Below, one piece after another: positions 35,514 to 43,802 of a stretch of DNA of 64,000 bases (position 1 is its first letter; the number at the start of each line of letters is the position of its first letter). This DNA comes from JAWKHR01 sp041394725 (GTDB lineage: Bacteria; Acidobacteriota; Vicinamibacteria; Vicinamibacterales; SCN-69-37). Under the pieces are notes generated by a model. The model saw only the letters and a list, made by a program, of their open reading frames with translations. It searched no databases and had not been told where the DNA came from. The position numbers and the translations under genes were made by a program. The stretch is from positions 62,001 to 126,000 of the forward strand of contig JAWKHR010000008.1 in assembly GCA_041394725.1 (NCBI GenBank), given 5' to 3'.

Positions 35514-37543
35514 CGCGCGTCTCCGTCACGGACGGCCACGCGGACGTTGTCCACGCCGGCGGCCAGGGCGCGCGTGTCGCCGTTGCCGAGCAGGTCGGCG
35601 GGCGTGGCCGCCCACGCGAAGCGCAGGCGCAGTCGTGTGAGCCCGGCGGTCCACGCGGCGGCGTCGGTGGCGACCGTGATGTCGCCCCAGTCGGCCGGCA
35701 CCTCGATCGGTCCGAACGTCGCGCGGCCCGTGTCGATCGTCACGGCCTGCGGTGGCGCGCCGGGCGGCGCGAACGCGCGCAGGCGGATCCGCACGTCGAG
35801 CGGCGCGGCGTGATCCAGCGGGATCAGCAGCACCGCCTCGCGCGTCGCCCACCGGAACGACCGGTCGCCGTCGCGCTCGGGGGCGTGCCAGCCCTCGCCG
35901 ACGTAGATCCCGTCGTCGCCGCCGACGTCCACCTGGCCGTACGGCCGCGTGCGGTCGCCGAGGAAGCGGTAGGCGGAAAGCAGGTCCCAGTCGCCCGGCG
36001 GCACGGCATGGCGCGCGGCGAACCACAGGTTGACGGGATAGGAGGCCGGGTGGCCGAACCAGTGATGCAGCGTGCGCGCCTGAACGCCGGAGATCGCGCC
36101 GAACTCGACGGGCTCGCCGAGCCGGACGAGCCCCTGCTGGGCCGCGCCCATGAAGGTGAGGTTCCACAGCACGAGCGCGGCGACCACGCCGCCGGCGACG
36201 AGGCGCGGACGGCGCGCGACGACGCCCTGGAGGCCGGCGAGCGCGACGGCCATCCCCGGCACGAGCAGCGGGACGACCCCGTCGAAGCGGCGGCCGCCGT
36301 AGCCATCGCTGCCCCACCAGTCGTAGATGCTCGCGTTGAACCACGCCATCACGGCGCAGGCGGCGAGGATCGGCACGCCGACCGCGGGGCGGCGGAGCGT
36401 GAAGCCGAGGCCGCCGAGGGCCGCGACGTAGAGCACCGGTGACATCGCGAACAGCCCGTTGCGCGACGAGAACAGCACGTCCACCAGGTGCGGGTGCAGC
36501 GGGTCGATCGCGGGGCCGAGCGGCGAGACCGCGAACGGCGCGCCGTAGATCGCCTGCCACGCGATCATCTGCGGGACGAACGCGATCGTGGCCGCGGCCA
36601 TGAACGCGAGGCCGTGGCCGGCGGTGCGGCGCGCGGCAGGCCAGTCGCGCGCGGCGATCGCGCGCGACAGCGCGGTGCCGGCCTCCGCCGCGGGCAGCAG
36701 CGCGAACAGCACGTTCTGCCACCGGATGAGCCCGGCGAGGCCGGCCAGCGCGCCGAGCAGCACCCAGCCGGCGGGCGTGCGCCGGCCGAGCGTCCGTACC
36801 CACAGCCACGCGAACCCCGCCACCACCGCCATCGACGGCGCGTGCGTCATCGTCGGCTCGACCAGCGCGTACCACGTCATGAACGAGCCGCCGAGGACGA
36901 GCGCGGTCGCGAGCGCGGCGCGGCGCGGCGTGGTGAACTCGCGCGCGAGGCCGAAGGCGAACCACGCGCCGAGCAGCGCGTAGGCGAGGCCGGCGATGCA
37001 GACGGCCTGCCGGTACGGGTATGACGTGCCGTCCACCGCGACGTCCGCGCCGCCGGCGGCCAGCCGAGTCGCCGCCAGGTGGCCGACCGCGAAGAACGGC
37101 GACCAGACGATGGCCGGCCCGATCGTCCACGCCGAGTGCGCGTGTCCCGTCGCCGTCGGCTCGAAGAGCTGCGGCTTGTCCGTCTGGCCGAGCATCGCGT
37201 AGTCGTTCAGGAAGTTGACGTCGTGGTCGAAGGCGATCGAGCGGAGGTAGGCGTAGTAGTAGAAGCCGTCGCTCTGGAGCCGCGCGCCGAAGTGGAGCTG
37301 CAGCGCGAGGCCCGAGGCGAACAGCGCGGCCAGCACGGTCACGGTCGCGCGCCGCCACGGCCGGGCTGCCGCGGCCCACAGCGCCAGGCCGGCGACGGGA
37401 AGCGCCGCCAGGGCCAGCGGGTTCTCGGGCAGGAGGCCAATCGGCCGGGTTCGCGTGAGCTGTCGCGCGACGGCCTCGATCGCCGGCAGGACGATGGCGA
37501 TCCAGGCGAGGACGACCGCCAGGCGCTTGGGGCCGCGCACCAT
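35510..37543 (-). CDS. Polytopic membrane protein, GT39/ArnT-like, with C-terminal beta domain
   Basis: The 677-residue product has about 11 hydrophobic helices in the first 500 residues. A large extracytoplasmic loop carries GFYYYAYLRSIAFDHDVNFL, and RWQNVLFALLPA and SRNGLFAMSPVLYVAALGG follow. The last 150 residues form a beta-rich domain (YGQVDVGGDDGIYVGEGWH, FRWATREAVLLIPLDHAAPL) resembling a carbohydrate-binding jelly roll, by inference. Membrane proteins of this type use polyprenyl-linked sugars to glycosylate lipids or surface polymers. Start ATG 37543 overlaps the stop codon of the upstream gene; frames reading further upstream are shadows. Confidence 0.75.
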   Translation of the reverse strand: MVRGPKRLAVVLAWIAIVLPAIEAVARQLTRTRPIGLLPENPLALAALPVAGLALWAAAARPWRRATVTVLAALFASGLALQLHFGARLQSDGFYYYAYLRSIAFDHDVNFLNDYAMLGQTDKPQLFEPTATGHAHSAWTIGPAIVWSPFFAVGHLAATRLAAGGADVAVDGTSYPYRQAVCIAGLAYALLGAWFAFGLAREFTTPRRAALATALVLGGSFMTWYALVEPTMTHAPSMAVVAGFAWLWVRTLGRRTPAGWVLLGALAGLAGLIRWQNVLFALLPAAEAGTALSRAIAARDWPAARRTAGHGLAFMAAATIAFVPQMIAWQAIYGAPFAVSPLGPAIDPLHPHLVDVLFSSRNGLFAMSPVLYVAALGGLGFTLRRPAVGVPILAACAVMAWFNASIYDWWGSDGYGGRRFDGVVPLLVPGMAVALAGLQGVVARRPRLVAGGVVAALVLWNLTFMGAAQQGLVRLGEPVEFGAISGVQARTLHHWFGHPASYPVNLWFAARHAVPPGDWDLLSAYRFLGDRTRPYGQVDVGGDDGIYVGEGWHAPERDGDRSFRWATREAVLLIPLDHAAPLDVRIRLRAFAPPGAPPQAVTIDTGRATFGPIEVPADWGDITVATDAAAWTAGLTRLRLRFAWAATPADLLGNGDTRALAAGVDNVRVAVRDGDAR

Positions 37544-39102
37544 CAGTCGGGCAGCCGGTAGACGCGCCACTCGGCCCCGGGGTGATCGGCCGTCGGCACG
37601 ATCGCGGTCAGCAGCTGCAGGCGGTCGAAGAGCTGGCGATAGGCGCGCGTGGCCGCGTTCGGTGGCGTCGCGGTGAGCGGCGGCCCGAACGCCTGCGAGG
37701 AGGCGACCAGGTACTCGTACCCCTCCGCGCGGTAGTGATCGAGGTCGAATTCGGCGAACGTCGGGAGATTCTCCGTGGCGTAGTGGTCGCGCGGCAGGAG
37801 CAGGCCGCGTGATTCCACCGCCACGTGGGCACCGGCGGGAATCTCGGCCAGGATCCACCGGTAGGCGAGCTCGGCCGTACCGGTCCGGGCGTACAGCCGC
37901 GTCGCGTCGACCGACAGCCACGCGGGCCACCCGGCGGCCAGCACGACGAGCGCCGTCGTCGCCCACCGGCGGTGCGCCGGCGATGCCAGCCGCGAGGCCA
38001 CCGCCCCGGCCAGGGCCGCCAGCGTGCCGCCCATCAGGACGGCGAGCGGCGGCAGGATGGGCAGCAGGTAGCGCGCGTAGATCAGGCGCTGGCCGGCGAC
38101 GAGCCAGAACGTGAGGACCACGAAGACCGCCAGCGTCGCCCAGGTCGCGCGCACGGAGGCCGCTGCGCCCGGCGTGTCGCGCCCCGGCACCTCGCCGCGC
38201 CACGTCTCGCGCACGGCCCAGAGGAGCGACGCGCCCGCCAGCAGCAGCGCCGGCCAGCCCAGGTTGTTGCGCAGGTGCTTCAGGTAGGTGATCCACGCCG
38301 GCTCGATGGCCGCCGGGCCGACGGCGTACATGTGCGACAACGTGCCGAACTTGTTCAGAAACGCGGGCAGGTCCAGCACGGTGTAGGGCGCGAAGACGAG
38401 GAAGGCCGCCGCCGCGCCCGCGATGGCGGCTCCGGCCGAGCGCAGGCGGTCGGGCTGCCCGCGCCGCAGGAGCAGGGAAAGCAGCGGCAGCAGCAGCACC
38501 GATCCGCCGTGGTACTTGGTGGCGGCCGCGAGTCCCGCCGCCACGCCCGGCCAGGCGTACGCGCGCGGCGTGGCGCGGTCGAACGCCCGGAGCGTCAGCA
38601 GCATCGCCAGCGTCGCGAAGAACGTCATCGGGACGTCGGTGAGGATGAAGTGCGACTCGCGCACGTGCATCGGCTGCACCGCGAGCAGCAGCGCGCCGAC
38701 CGACGCCGCGAGCAGGCCGATCCGCCGGCCGATCAGGAATACGAGGGCCACCGTGGCCGTGCCGAGCGTGGCGGTCACGGCCCGGCCCCAGAGGTAGAAC
38801 TCGGAGGAGGGCGCCTGGTCGAGCGTCGCCCAGAGCCCCGCCATCGCGCCGGTCATGAACCGCAGCACCGCGACGCCGGTCTGCAGGTAGATGTAGAGCG
38901 TCGGGTAGTCGAAGAAGTCGGGATGGAAGTCCCCGGTCTTCATCATGCGCACCGCGCGCTCGAGAATCTCGGGCTCGTCCACGCCGATCGCGAAGGGAAT
39001 ACCCTGCCCGAGCCCGGCGAACCGCAGCCAGGCGGCGACGAGCAACAGGACGACGAGGACGAGGGTCTCCCTCCCGCTCAGCGAGGAGCGTGGCGTTGGC
39101 AC
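37543..39102 (-). CDS. GT39-family (ArnT/PMT-like) membrane glycosyltransferase
   Basis: The 519-residue product has about 11 membrane helices. The first extracytoplasmic loop has the acidic GVDEPEILERAV motif that fits the catalytic Asp-Glu of GT39 enzymes, followed by FFDYPTLYIYLQTG and later RESHFILTDVPMTFFATLA. GT39-type enzymes transfer sugars from polyprenyl phosphate to lipid, protein or glycan outside the cytoplasmic membrane. First gene of a three-gene run of similar proteins, each overlapping the next by 3-4 bases. Confidence 0.82.
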   Translation of the reverse strand: MPTPRSSLSGRETLVLVVLLLVAAWLRFAGLGQGIPFAIGVDEPEILERAVRMMKTGDFHPDFFDYPTLYIYLQTGVAVLRFMTGAMAGLWATLDQAPSSEFYLWGRAVTATLGTATVALVFLIGRRIGLLAASVGALLLAVQPMHVRESHFILTDVPMTFFATLAMLLTLRAFDRATPRAYAWPGVAAGLAAATKYHGGSVLLLPLLSLLLRRGQPDRLRSAGAAIAGAAAAFLVFAPYTVLDLPAFLNKFGTLSHMYAVGPAAIEPAWITYLKHLRNNLGWPALLLAGASLLWAVRETWRGEVPGRDTPGAAASVRATWATLAVFVVLTFWLVAGQRLIYARYLLPILPPLAVLMGGTLAALAGAVASRLASPAHRRWATTALVVLAAGWPAWLSVDATRLYARTGTAELAYRWILAEIPAGAHVAVESRGLLLPRDHYATENLPTFAEFDLDHYRAEGYEYLVASSQAFGPPLTATPPNAATRAYRQLFDRLQLLTAIVPTADHPGAEWRVYRLPD

Positions 39103-39117
39103 GGAACAGATTCTAAG

Positions 39118-39257
39118 GGTCCTGAGGGTTCCAGGGGCCCCGGGTTCCGAGGGTCCTGCGTGCCGAGGCGTCCTGGGACGCTTTGGGGGCCTCAGGACCC
39201 GAACCCTGGGGCCCGCCCTGGAGACCCGGAGCCTGGGACCCTGGGACCCTCAGGACC
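39118..39257. repeat. 140-bp low-complexity element with 18-bp inverted ends
   Basis: Arms 39118-39135 and 39240-39257 are inverted repeats with 17 of 18 matches, each built of GGTCCTGAGG-type words. The interior continues the same vocabulary and has a second inverted pair around GGGGCCCC (about 39134 and 39209). No ORF is apparent. It separates the divergent methyltransferase and GT39 genes. Confidence 0.65.
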
Positions 39258-39280
39258 TTTGATACCCTGTCCCGCGCCTC

Positions 39281-40057
39281 ATGACGGAACCCGACCTCAG
39301 GGCGGCGGTGGAACGGCTGTCCTGGTATCACTCGATCGATCTGGGGCAGGGCGTCGTGACACCGGGCGTCGACGACACGCCGCAGCGGCTGGCGCGGCTG
39401 GACCTGCCGTCGCTGACCGGGAAGACCGTGCTCGACGTCGGCGCCTGGGACGGCTTCTTCTCGTTCGAGGCCGAGCGTCGCGGCGCGGCCCGCGTGCTGG
39501 CGACCGACTCGTATTCCTGGAGCGGGCAGGGCTGGGGCCGGAAGGACGGCTTCGACCTCGCGCGGCGCGTGCTCGCCTCGCGGGTCGAGGATCTGCGGAT
39601 CGACCCGATGGATCTCTCCCCCGAGCGCGTCGGGCAGTTCGACGTCGTCTTCTTCCTGGGCGTGCTCTATCACCTGCGCCATCCGCTGCTCGCCCTGGAG
39701 CGTGTCGCGTCGGTGACGCGCGAGTGCCTGGTCGTCGAGACCGTCGTGGATCTCGTCGGGTTCGGGCGGCCGGCGGCGGCGTTCTACCAGGGCACCGAGC
39801 TCAACGACGACCCGACCAACTGGTGGGCGCCGAACCACGCGGGGATGGACGCGATGCTGCGCGCGGTCGGGTTCGAGCGCGTGCGGACGGTGACGCCCCC
39901 GCCGGGCGCCCTCTACCGCGCGGCGCGCGCGGTCTACCACCGCGTGCGCGGGCGGAACACGGTCCGGCTCGCGTTCCGCCAGGACCGCGGGGTGTTTCAC
40001 GCCTGGCGCGGGTCGGCGGGCGCCGGGGGCGGACCGTCCTCGAGCAGCTCGCGGTAG
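39281..40057 (+). CDS. SAM-dependent methyltransferase, DUF1698-like
   Basis: The 258-residue product has a Rossmann methyltransferase core: motif I VLDVGAWDGFFSFEAE near 48-63, then DVVFFLGVLYHLRHPLLALE, a pattern seen in CmoB/DUF1698-like enzymes. WYHSIDLGQGVVTPG near the N-terminus is also typical. In glycan loci such enzymes methylate sugars or lipid-linked glycans. It is the only plus-strand gene in the locus. The last 61 bases overlap the 3' end of the convergent glycosyltransferase. Confidence 0.82.
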   Translation: MTEPDLRAAVERLSWYHSIDLGQGVVTPGVDDTPQRLARLDLPSLTGKTVLDVGAWDGFFSFEAERRGAARVLATDSYSWSGQGWGRKDGFDLARRVLASRVEDLRIDPMDLSPERVGQFDVVFFLGVLYHLRHPLLALERVASVTRECLVVETVVDLVGFGRPAAAFYQGTELNDDPTNWWAPNHAGMDAMLRAVGFERVRTVTPPPGALYRAARAVYHRVRGRNTVRLAFRQDRGVFHAWRGSAGAGGGPSSSSSR

Positions 40058-41319
40058 AGCGCGATCGTGCGGTCCGCGAGGACCGGCCACGCGAAGTCGC
40101 GCTCGACGATCTCGCGGCTGCGCGCGCCCATCGCCGGCAGGTGTGCCCCCCGCACGACCGCGTCCTCGACGGCCGCGGCGAGCGCATGGGCGTCGTCGGG
40201 CTCGACGAGCCAGCCGTTGACGCCGGGCCGGACCTTGTCGGGCAGCCCGCCCGCGGTGGTGGCGATCACCGCGCGGCGATGGGCCATCGCCTCCAGCGTC
40301 ACCAGCGAGCTGCCCTCGTAGCGGCTCGGATGGACGAACACGGTCGCGGCCTCGTACCAGGCGTGCAGATCCGCCTCGGCCGCGCGGCCGACGAAGATCG
40401 CGTGCGACGCGAGCCCCGCGGCCTCGACCGCGCGCTCGAGCGGGGCGCGGTACGGCCCGGCGCCGACGATCACCCAGCGCCAGCCGGCGGCCGCCAGCGG
40501 ACCGTCGGGCCGGCCGGCGCGCCCGAGCGCGGCTGCCAGCACGTCGAAGCCCTTGTTGTGCTCCAGGCGGCCGACCGAGAGCAGCACGACGTCGCTCGCG
40601 CGGATGCCGTACTGCTGCCGCACCAGCCGGCCCTCGGCCGGGCCGGCCAGGCCGGAGGCCTCCACCAGGTCGATCCCGTTCGGGATGGTCCGCAGCTGGC
40701 CGGCGCGCGGTCGCAGGTGTCGCTCGACGGTGGACTCGAGTGATACGTCCGTGGCGAGGATGGCGTCCGCCGCGCGCGCGCACGCGCGGACGGCGACGCG
40801 CAGCGGCAGGTAGCCGAGCGCCTTGGCGCGCGACAGCCGGCGTGACGTCGCGCCGAATTCCTCGAGGCCCTGCGGGTTGAAGACGAGCGGCGCGAGCGCC
40901 GCGTCGCGGCCGTCGCCCGTCGTCTGCCGGCGGCGCGCGCGCGCGTAGCCCAGCACCGCGGCGCCGAAGCCGTGCACGATGTCGATCTCGCGCGCCTGCA
41001 CCAGTCGCAGCGCCTCGCGTCCCGCGCGCAGGCCGAAGAGCGGGTACGCCGTGCTGCGATCGAGGATGGTCGTCCCGCGCCGGTTGGCGAGGGGGAACGT
41101 GCGGTACGGCACGTGGCGCAGGTGGATGCGCGGCGACCCGAACGGGTCGGCCGGCCGGCGGTGCGCCACCGGCGAGGCCTCCGGCGTGATGAGCGTCACG
41201 TCCACGTCGCGCGCGGCCAGGTGGCGGACCAGGTCGCGAACGGACCGCTCGAGGCCGCCCGTGCCGTGCAGCGGCATCACCGCGCGGGCGACGACGGCCA
41301 CCCGCAGGGGCCGGCTCAC
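39997..41319 (-). CDS. GT4-family glycosyltransferase
   Basis: Retaining GT-B enzyme of 440 residues. The N-terminal acceptor domain starts with a glycine-rich GTGGLERSVRDLV. The C-terminal donor domain has LLSVGRLEHNKGFDVLAAAL and the EX7E motif in EGSSLVTLEAMA. GTG 41319 overlaps the end of a bridging mini-ORF. The final residues (GPPPAPADPRQA) lie in the 61-base overlap with the convergent methyltransferase. Sugar specificity unknown. Confidence 0.88.
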   Translation of the reverse strand: MSRPLRVAVVARAVMPLHGTGGLERSVRDLVRHLAARDVDVTLITPEASPVAHRRPADPFGSPRIHLRHVPYRTFPLANRRGTTILDRSTAYPLFGLRAGREALRLVQAREIDIVHGFGAAVLGYARARRRQTTGDGRDAALAPLVFNPQGLEEFGATSRRLSRAKALGYLPLRVAVRACARAADAILATDVSLESTVERHLRPRAGQLRTIPNGIDLVEASGLAGPAEGRLVRQQYGIRASDVVLLSVGRLEHNKGFDVLAAALGRAGRPDGPLAAAGWRWVIVGAGPYRAPLERAVEAAGLASHAIFVGRAAEADLHAWYEAATVFVHPSRYEGSSLVTLEAMAHRRAVIATTAGGLPDKVRPGVNGWLVEPDDAHALAAAVEDAVVRGAHLPAMGARSREIVERDFAWPVLADRTIALYRELLEDGPPPAPADPRQA

Positions 41320-41339
41320 GCGCGCCTCCGCGCGGTCAT
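41316..41339 (-). other. Bridging mini-ORF, 7 codons (between two glycosyltransferases)
   Basis: On the minus strand, ATG 41339 overlaps the upstream glycosyltransferase stop codon (ATGA). It reads MTARRRA and ends in the TGA overlapping GTG 41319 (GTGA). Confidence 0.4.
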
Positions 41340-42628
41340 GCCGCCCGCTGCGGCAGCAGGCCGCGGTAGACCTGCTCGACGCGCGCGACGACCGAGTCGG
41401 CCGAGAAGCGGACCCGCACGTCGGCGCGCGCGGCGGTGCCCAGCTTCACGCGGAACCACTCGTCGGCGACCAGGCGCGCCAGGTCGCGGGCGAAGCCGTC
41501 CGGATCGCGCGAGAGCAGCCCGGTCTCGCCCGGGTGGAGGATGTCGCGCGTGCCGCCCGTGTCCATCGCCGCGATGGGCACGCCGAGCGCGGCCGCCTCG
41601 ACGAGCACCCGGCTCAGCGACTCGGGGCCGTAGGACGGAAAGGCGAGCAGCGCGGCGTGGCGCATCAGCGCGAGCACGTCCGGCCGGTCGCGCCAGCCGA
41701 GCACGCGCAGGTCCACGCCCGCCGCGCGAGCCTCCGCCTCGAGGCGGCCGCGCAGCGGGCCGTCGCCCACGACCACCAGCGGCCACGGCGCCCCCGCCCG
41801 CGCCCAGGCGCCGACCAGGAACTGCACGCCCTTGTTGGTGGCGAGCTTGCCGGCGTAGAGCGCGTACGGTCCCGTGATCTCGCGCGGCGCCGCGGCGTGG
41901 ACCTCGTCCAGCAGGGTCATGTCGAACGGGTTCGGGATCGTGAACATGGGCGTCCGCGCCAGCTCCGGGGCGCGCGCCTCCAGGTCGCGCGCGATGGCCG
42001 AGCTCACCGCGATCACCGCGCCCGCGCGCGCGAGCGTCCGGCGCTTGGTCCGGAGGTTCCGGCGCATGTACGGAATCACCGGCCAGGCCGCCACCGATGC
42101 CGATCCCGCCCGGGGCTGGACGCACCGCGTCATCATGCGCGTCGTGCAGGCCGGGCACAAGGTCGGCGACGCGGGGTCGAAGATCAGGTCGGACCAGTAG
42201 CACACCGGCCAGTAGTCGCGCACGGTCGCCACCACCGGCACGCCCGCCACCGCGGCGGCGCGGATCGAGGGCACGGTGGTCATCACGTGCTGCGCGTGAA
42301 CGACGTCGACGGGCCGCGTGCGCAGCCGGTCGTGGAGCAGCCGCGACGAGAGCTGCGACCACAGGCGCTCGTTCTTCAGGACGTTGCGGAGGACCGGGAT
42401 GTCCGGCGCCCGGCCGCGGAAGATCGTCACCGGCAGCCCGCCGTACTCGCCCTCGTGGATGCCGGGCGCGGGGCCGCTCTCGCCCGTCACCACCTCGACC
42501 TTCACCACCTCGACGTGGTGCCCCGCCGTCTGGAGCCCGCGCGCCAGCTCCCACGTGCTCCAGCCGCTCCCGCCGCAGCGCGGCGGGAACGAGTCGGTGG
42601 TGATGAGGATACGCAGCGGTGTGCTCAT
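41336..42628 (-). CDS. GT4-family glycosyltransferase
   Basis: GT-B enzyme of 430 residues. N-terminal domain: ILITTDSFPPRCGGSGWSTW and VVATVRDYWPVCYW. A cysteine cluster (LCPACTTRMMTRC, about 155-170) is a feature of some members and may bind zinc. Donor domain: ALYAGKLATNKGVQFLVGAW, then the EX7E-type GPESLSRVLVEAAALG. The start ATG 42628 is the second copy of a 29-bp duplication; the first copy starts the bridging mini-ORF. Confidence 0.88.
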   Translation of the reverse strand: MSTPLRILITTDSFPPRCGGSGWSTWELARGLQTAGHHVEVVKVEVVTGESGPAPGIHEGEYGGLPVTIFRGRAPDIPVLRNVLKNERLWSQLSSRLLHDRLRTRPVDVVHAQHVMTTVPSIRAAAVAGVPVVATVRDYWPVCYWSDLIFDPASPTLCPACTTRMMTRCVQPRAGSASVAAWPVIPYMRRNLRTKRRTLARAGAVIAVSSAIARDLEARAPELARTPMFTIPNPFDMTLLDEVHAAAPREITGPYALYAGKLATNKGVQFLVGAWARAGAPWPLVVVGDGPLRGRLEAEARAAGVDLRVLGWRDRPDVLALMRHAALLAFPSYGPESLSRVLVEAAALGVPIAAMDTGGTRDILHPGETGLLSRDPDGFARDLARLVADEWFRVKLGTAARADVRVRFSADSVVARVEQVYRGLLPQRAA

Positions 42629-42657
42629 CGGCGTGGGAGTCGCAGCGGCGCGCTCAT
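42611..42657 (-). repeat. 29-bp tandem duplication at a glycosyltransferase start
   Basis: On the minus strand GATGAGCGCGCCGCTGCG recurs 29 bases later as GATGAGCACACCGCTGCG (16 of 18 identical). Each copy contains an ATGA word. Confidence 0.65.
42625..42657 (-). other. Bridging mini-ORF, 10 codons (between two glycosyltransferases)
   Basis: ATG 42657 overlaps the upstream glycosyltransferase stop codon (ATGA). It reads MSAPLRLPRR and ends at the TGA overlapping ATG 42628. It is generated by the 29-bp duplication. Confidence 0.4.
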
Positions 42658-43792
42658 CGCCGGGCGAGCGGGCGCAGCCGCTTGTCGAGCACGCGGCAGT
42701 GCGCCTCCCAGCTGAAGTCCCGCACCACGCGCGCGCGTGCCGCGGCGCCCATGCGGGCGCGGACCTCGGGATCGGCCAGCGCCTGCAGCGCGCGGTCGAG
42801 ATCGCGCGGTTCCTTCGGGTCGTAGAGCACGCCCTCGTGGCCGTTGTCGATCAGCCGCTTGAGCCGCGGCAGGGCCGGGGCGACGACGGGCAGGCCGCTG
42901 GCCATGTACTCGAAGATCTTGAGCGGCGACCAGTAGAAGCCCAGCCGCAGCGGGCCGTGGCGGTGCGGGTCGAACGGGGCCACGCCGATGTCGGCCGCGG
43001 CGAGGCACGCCGGCAGCTCGGCGTGCGGGATCGCGCCCGTGAACGTGATGCCCGGGACGTCGCGCGCCGCGCGCTCGGCCGCGTGCCGTTCCGGGCCGTC
43101 ACCGATGAACACCGCGCCGAACCGGTCGTCGCCTGCCTCGTGCAGCCGCGCGAGCGCGGCCGAGAGCTGCACCACGCCGTGCCACGACCGGAACGCCCCG
43201 GCGAACACGCACGTGATCCGCTCCGGGCTGCGCGAGAAGGGCAGCGGGCCGGTCGCGCCCGGGTGGAACTGCTGGACGTCGGCGCCCCACTCGACCTCGA
43301 CCACCCGTCGTCGCTCGACCCAGTCGGGGAGAATCTCGGCGGTCGGGGTGATGAACAGGTCGGTCAGGCGGCACAGCCGGTCGCGCCATCGCCGCATCGG
43401 CTCGAGGAGCATCGCCTTGTCGAGGCGCGCCTTCACCGAGCCGGGGTAGTCCACGATCGGGGCGTTGACCTCGAGGACGGCCTTGAGGCCGAGCGCCGCG
43501 CGGCGAGGACGCCCTCGCCGCCGAAGTTGTAGTAGCGCTCCATGATGAGGGTCGCGCCGACCCGGCGGGCGAGGTCCGCCACGGCCCAGGACCGCGCCCA
43601 GCGAGCTTGGACCGGCCGAAGGGCGGCGCCATCTCGTGCCACGTGACGGCGCCGCCGGTTCGCCGCCACGCTGCGTCGCGACGTGCACGTCGTGACCCAG
43701 CGCCGCGAGCCCTTCGGCGACCGCCTGGACGTGGACCGATCCGCCCAGCGTGCCAGGTACCGCTGGTCGAGCGCGACGTACAGGAGTCGCAT
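42654..43792 (-). pseudogene. GT4-like glycosyltransferase with four apparent 1-base deletions
   Basis: From ATG 43792 (MRLLYVALDQRYL) the protein is conserved but changes frame near 43753, 43657, 43600 and 43496. Each change is repaired by adding one base to a homopolymer (GG to GGG, CC to CCC, T to TT, G to GG). The repaired length is 1143 bases, exactly 381 codons. Segments recovered include GGSVHVQAVAEGLAALGHDV, VTWHEMAPPFGRSKLA and IMERYYNFGGEGVLAARR. From about 43490 to the stop the frame is open and carries WSPLKIFEYMASGLPVVAP. Uniform homopolymer shortening suggests read error; a true pseudogene is the alternative. Confidence 0.8.
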
Positions 43793-43802
43793 CCCTCCAA
43801 CT

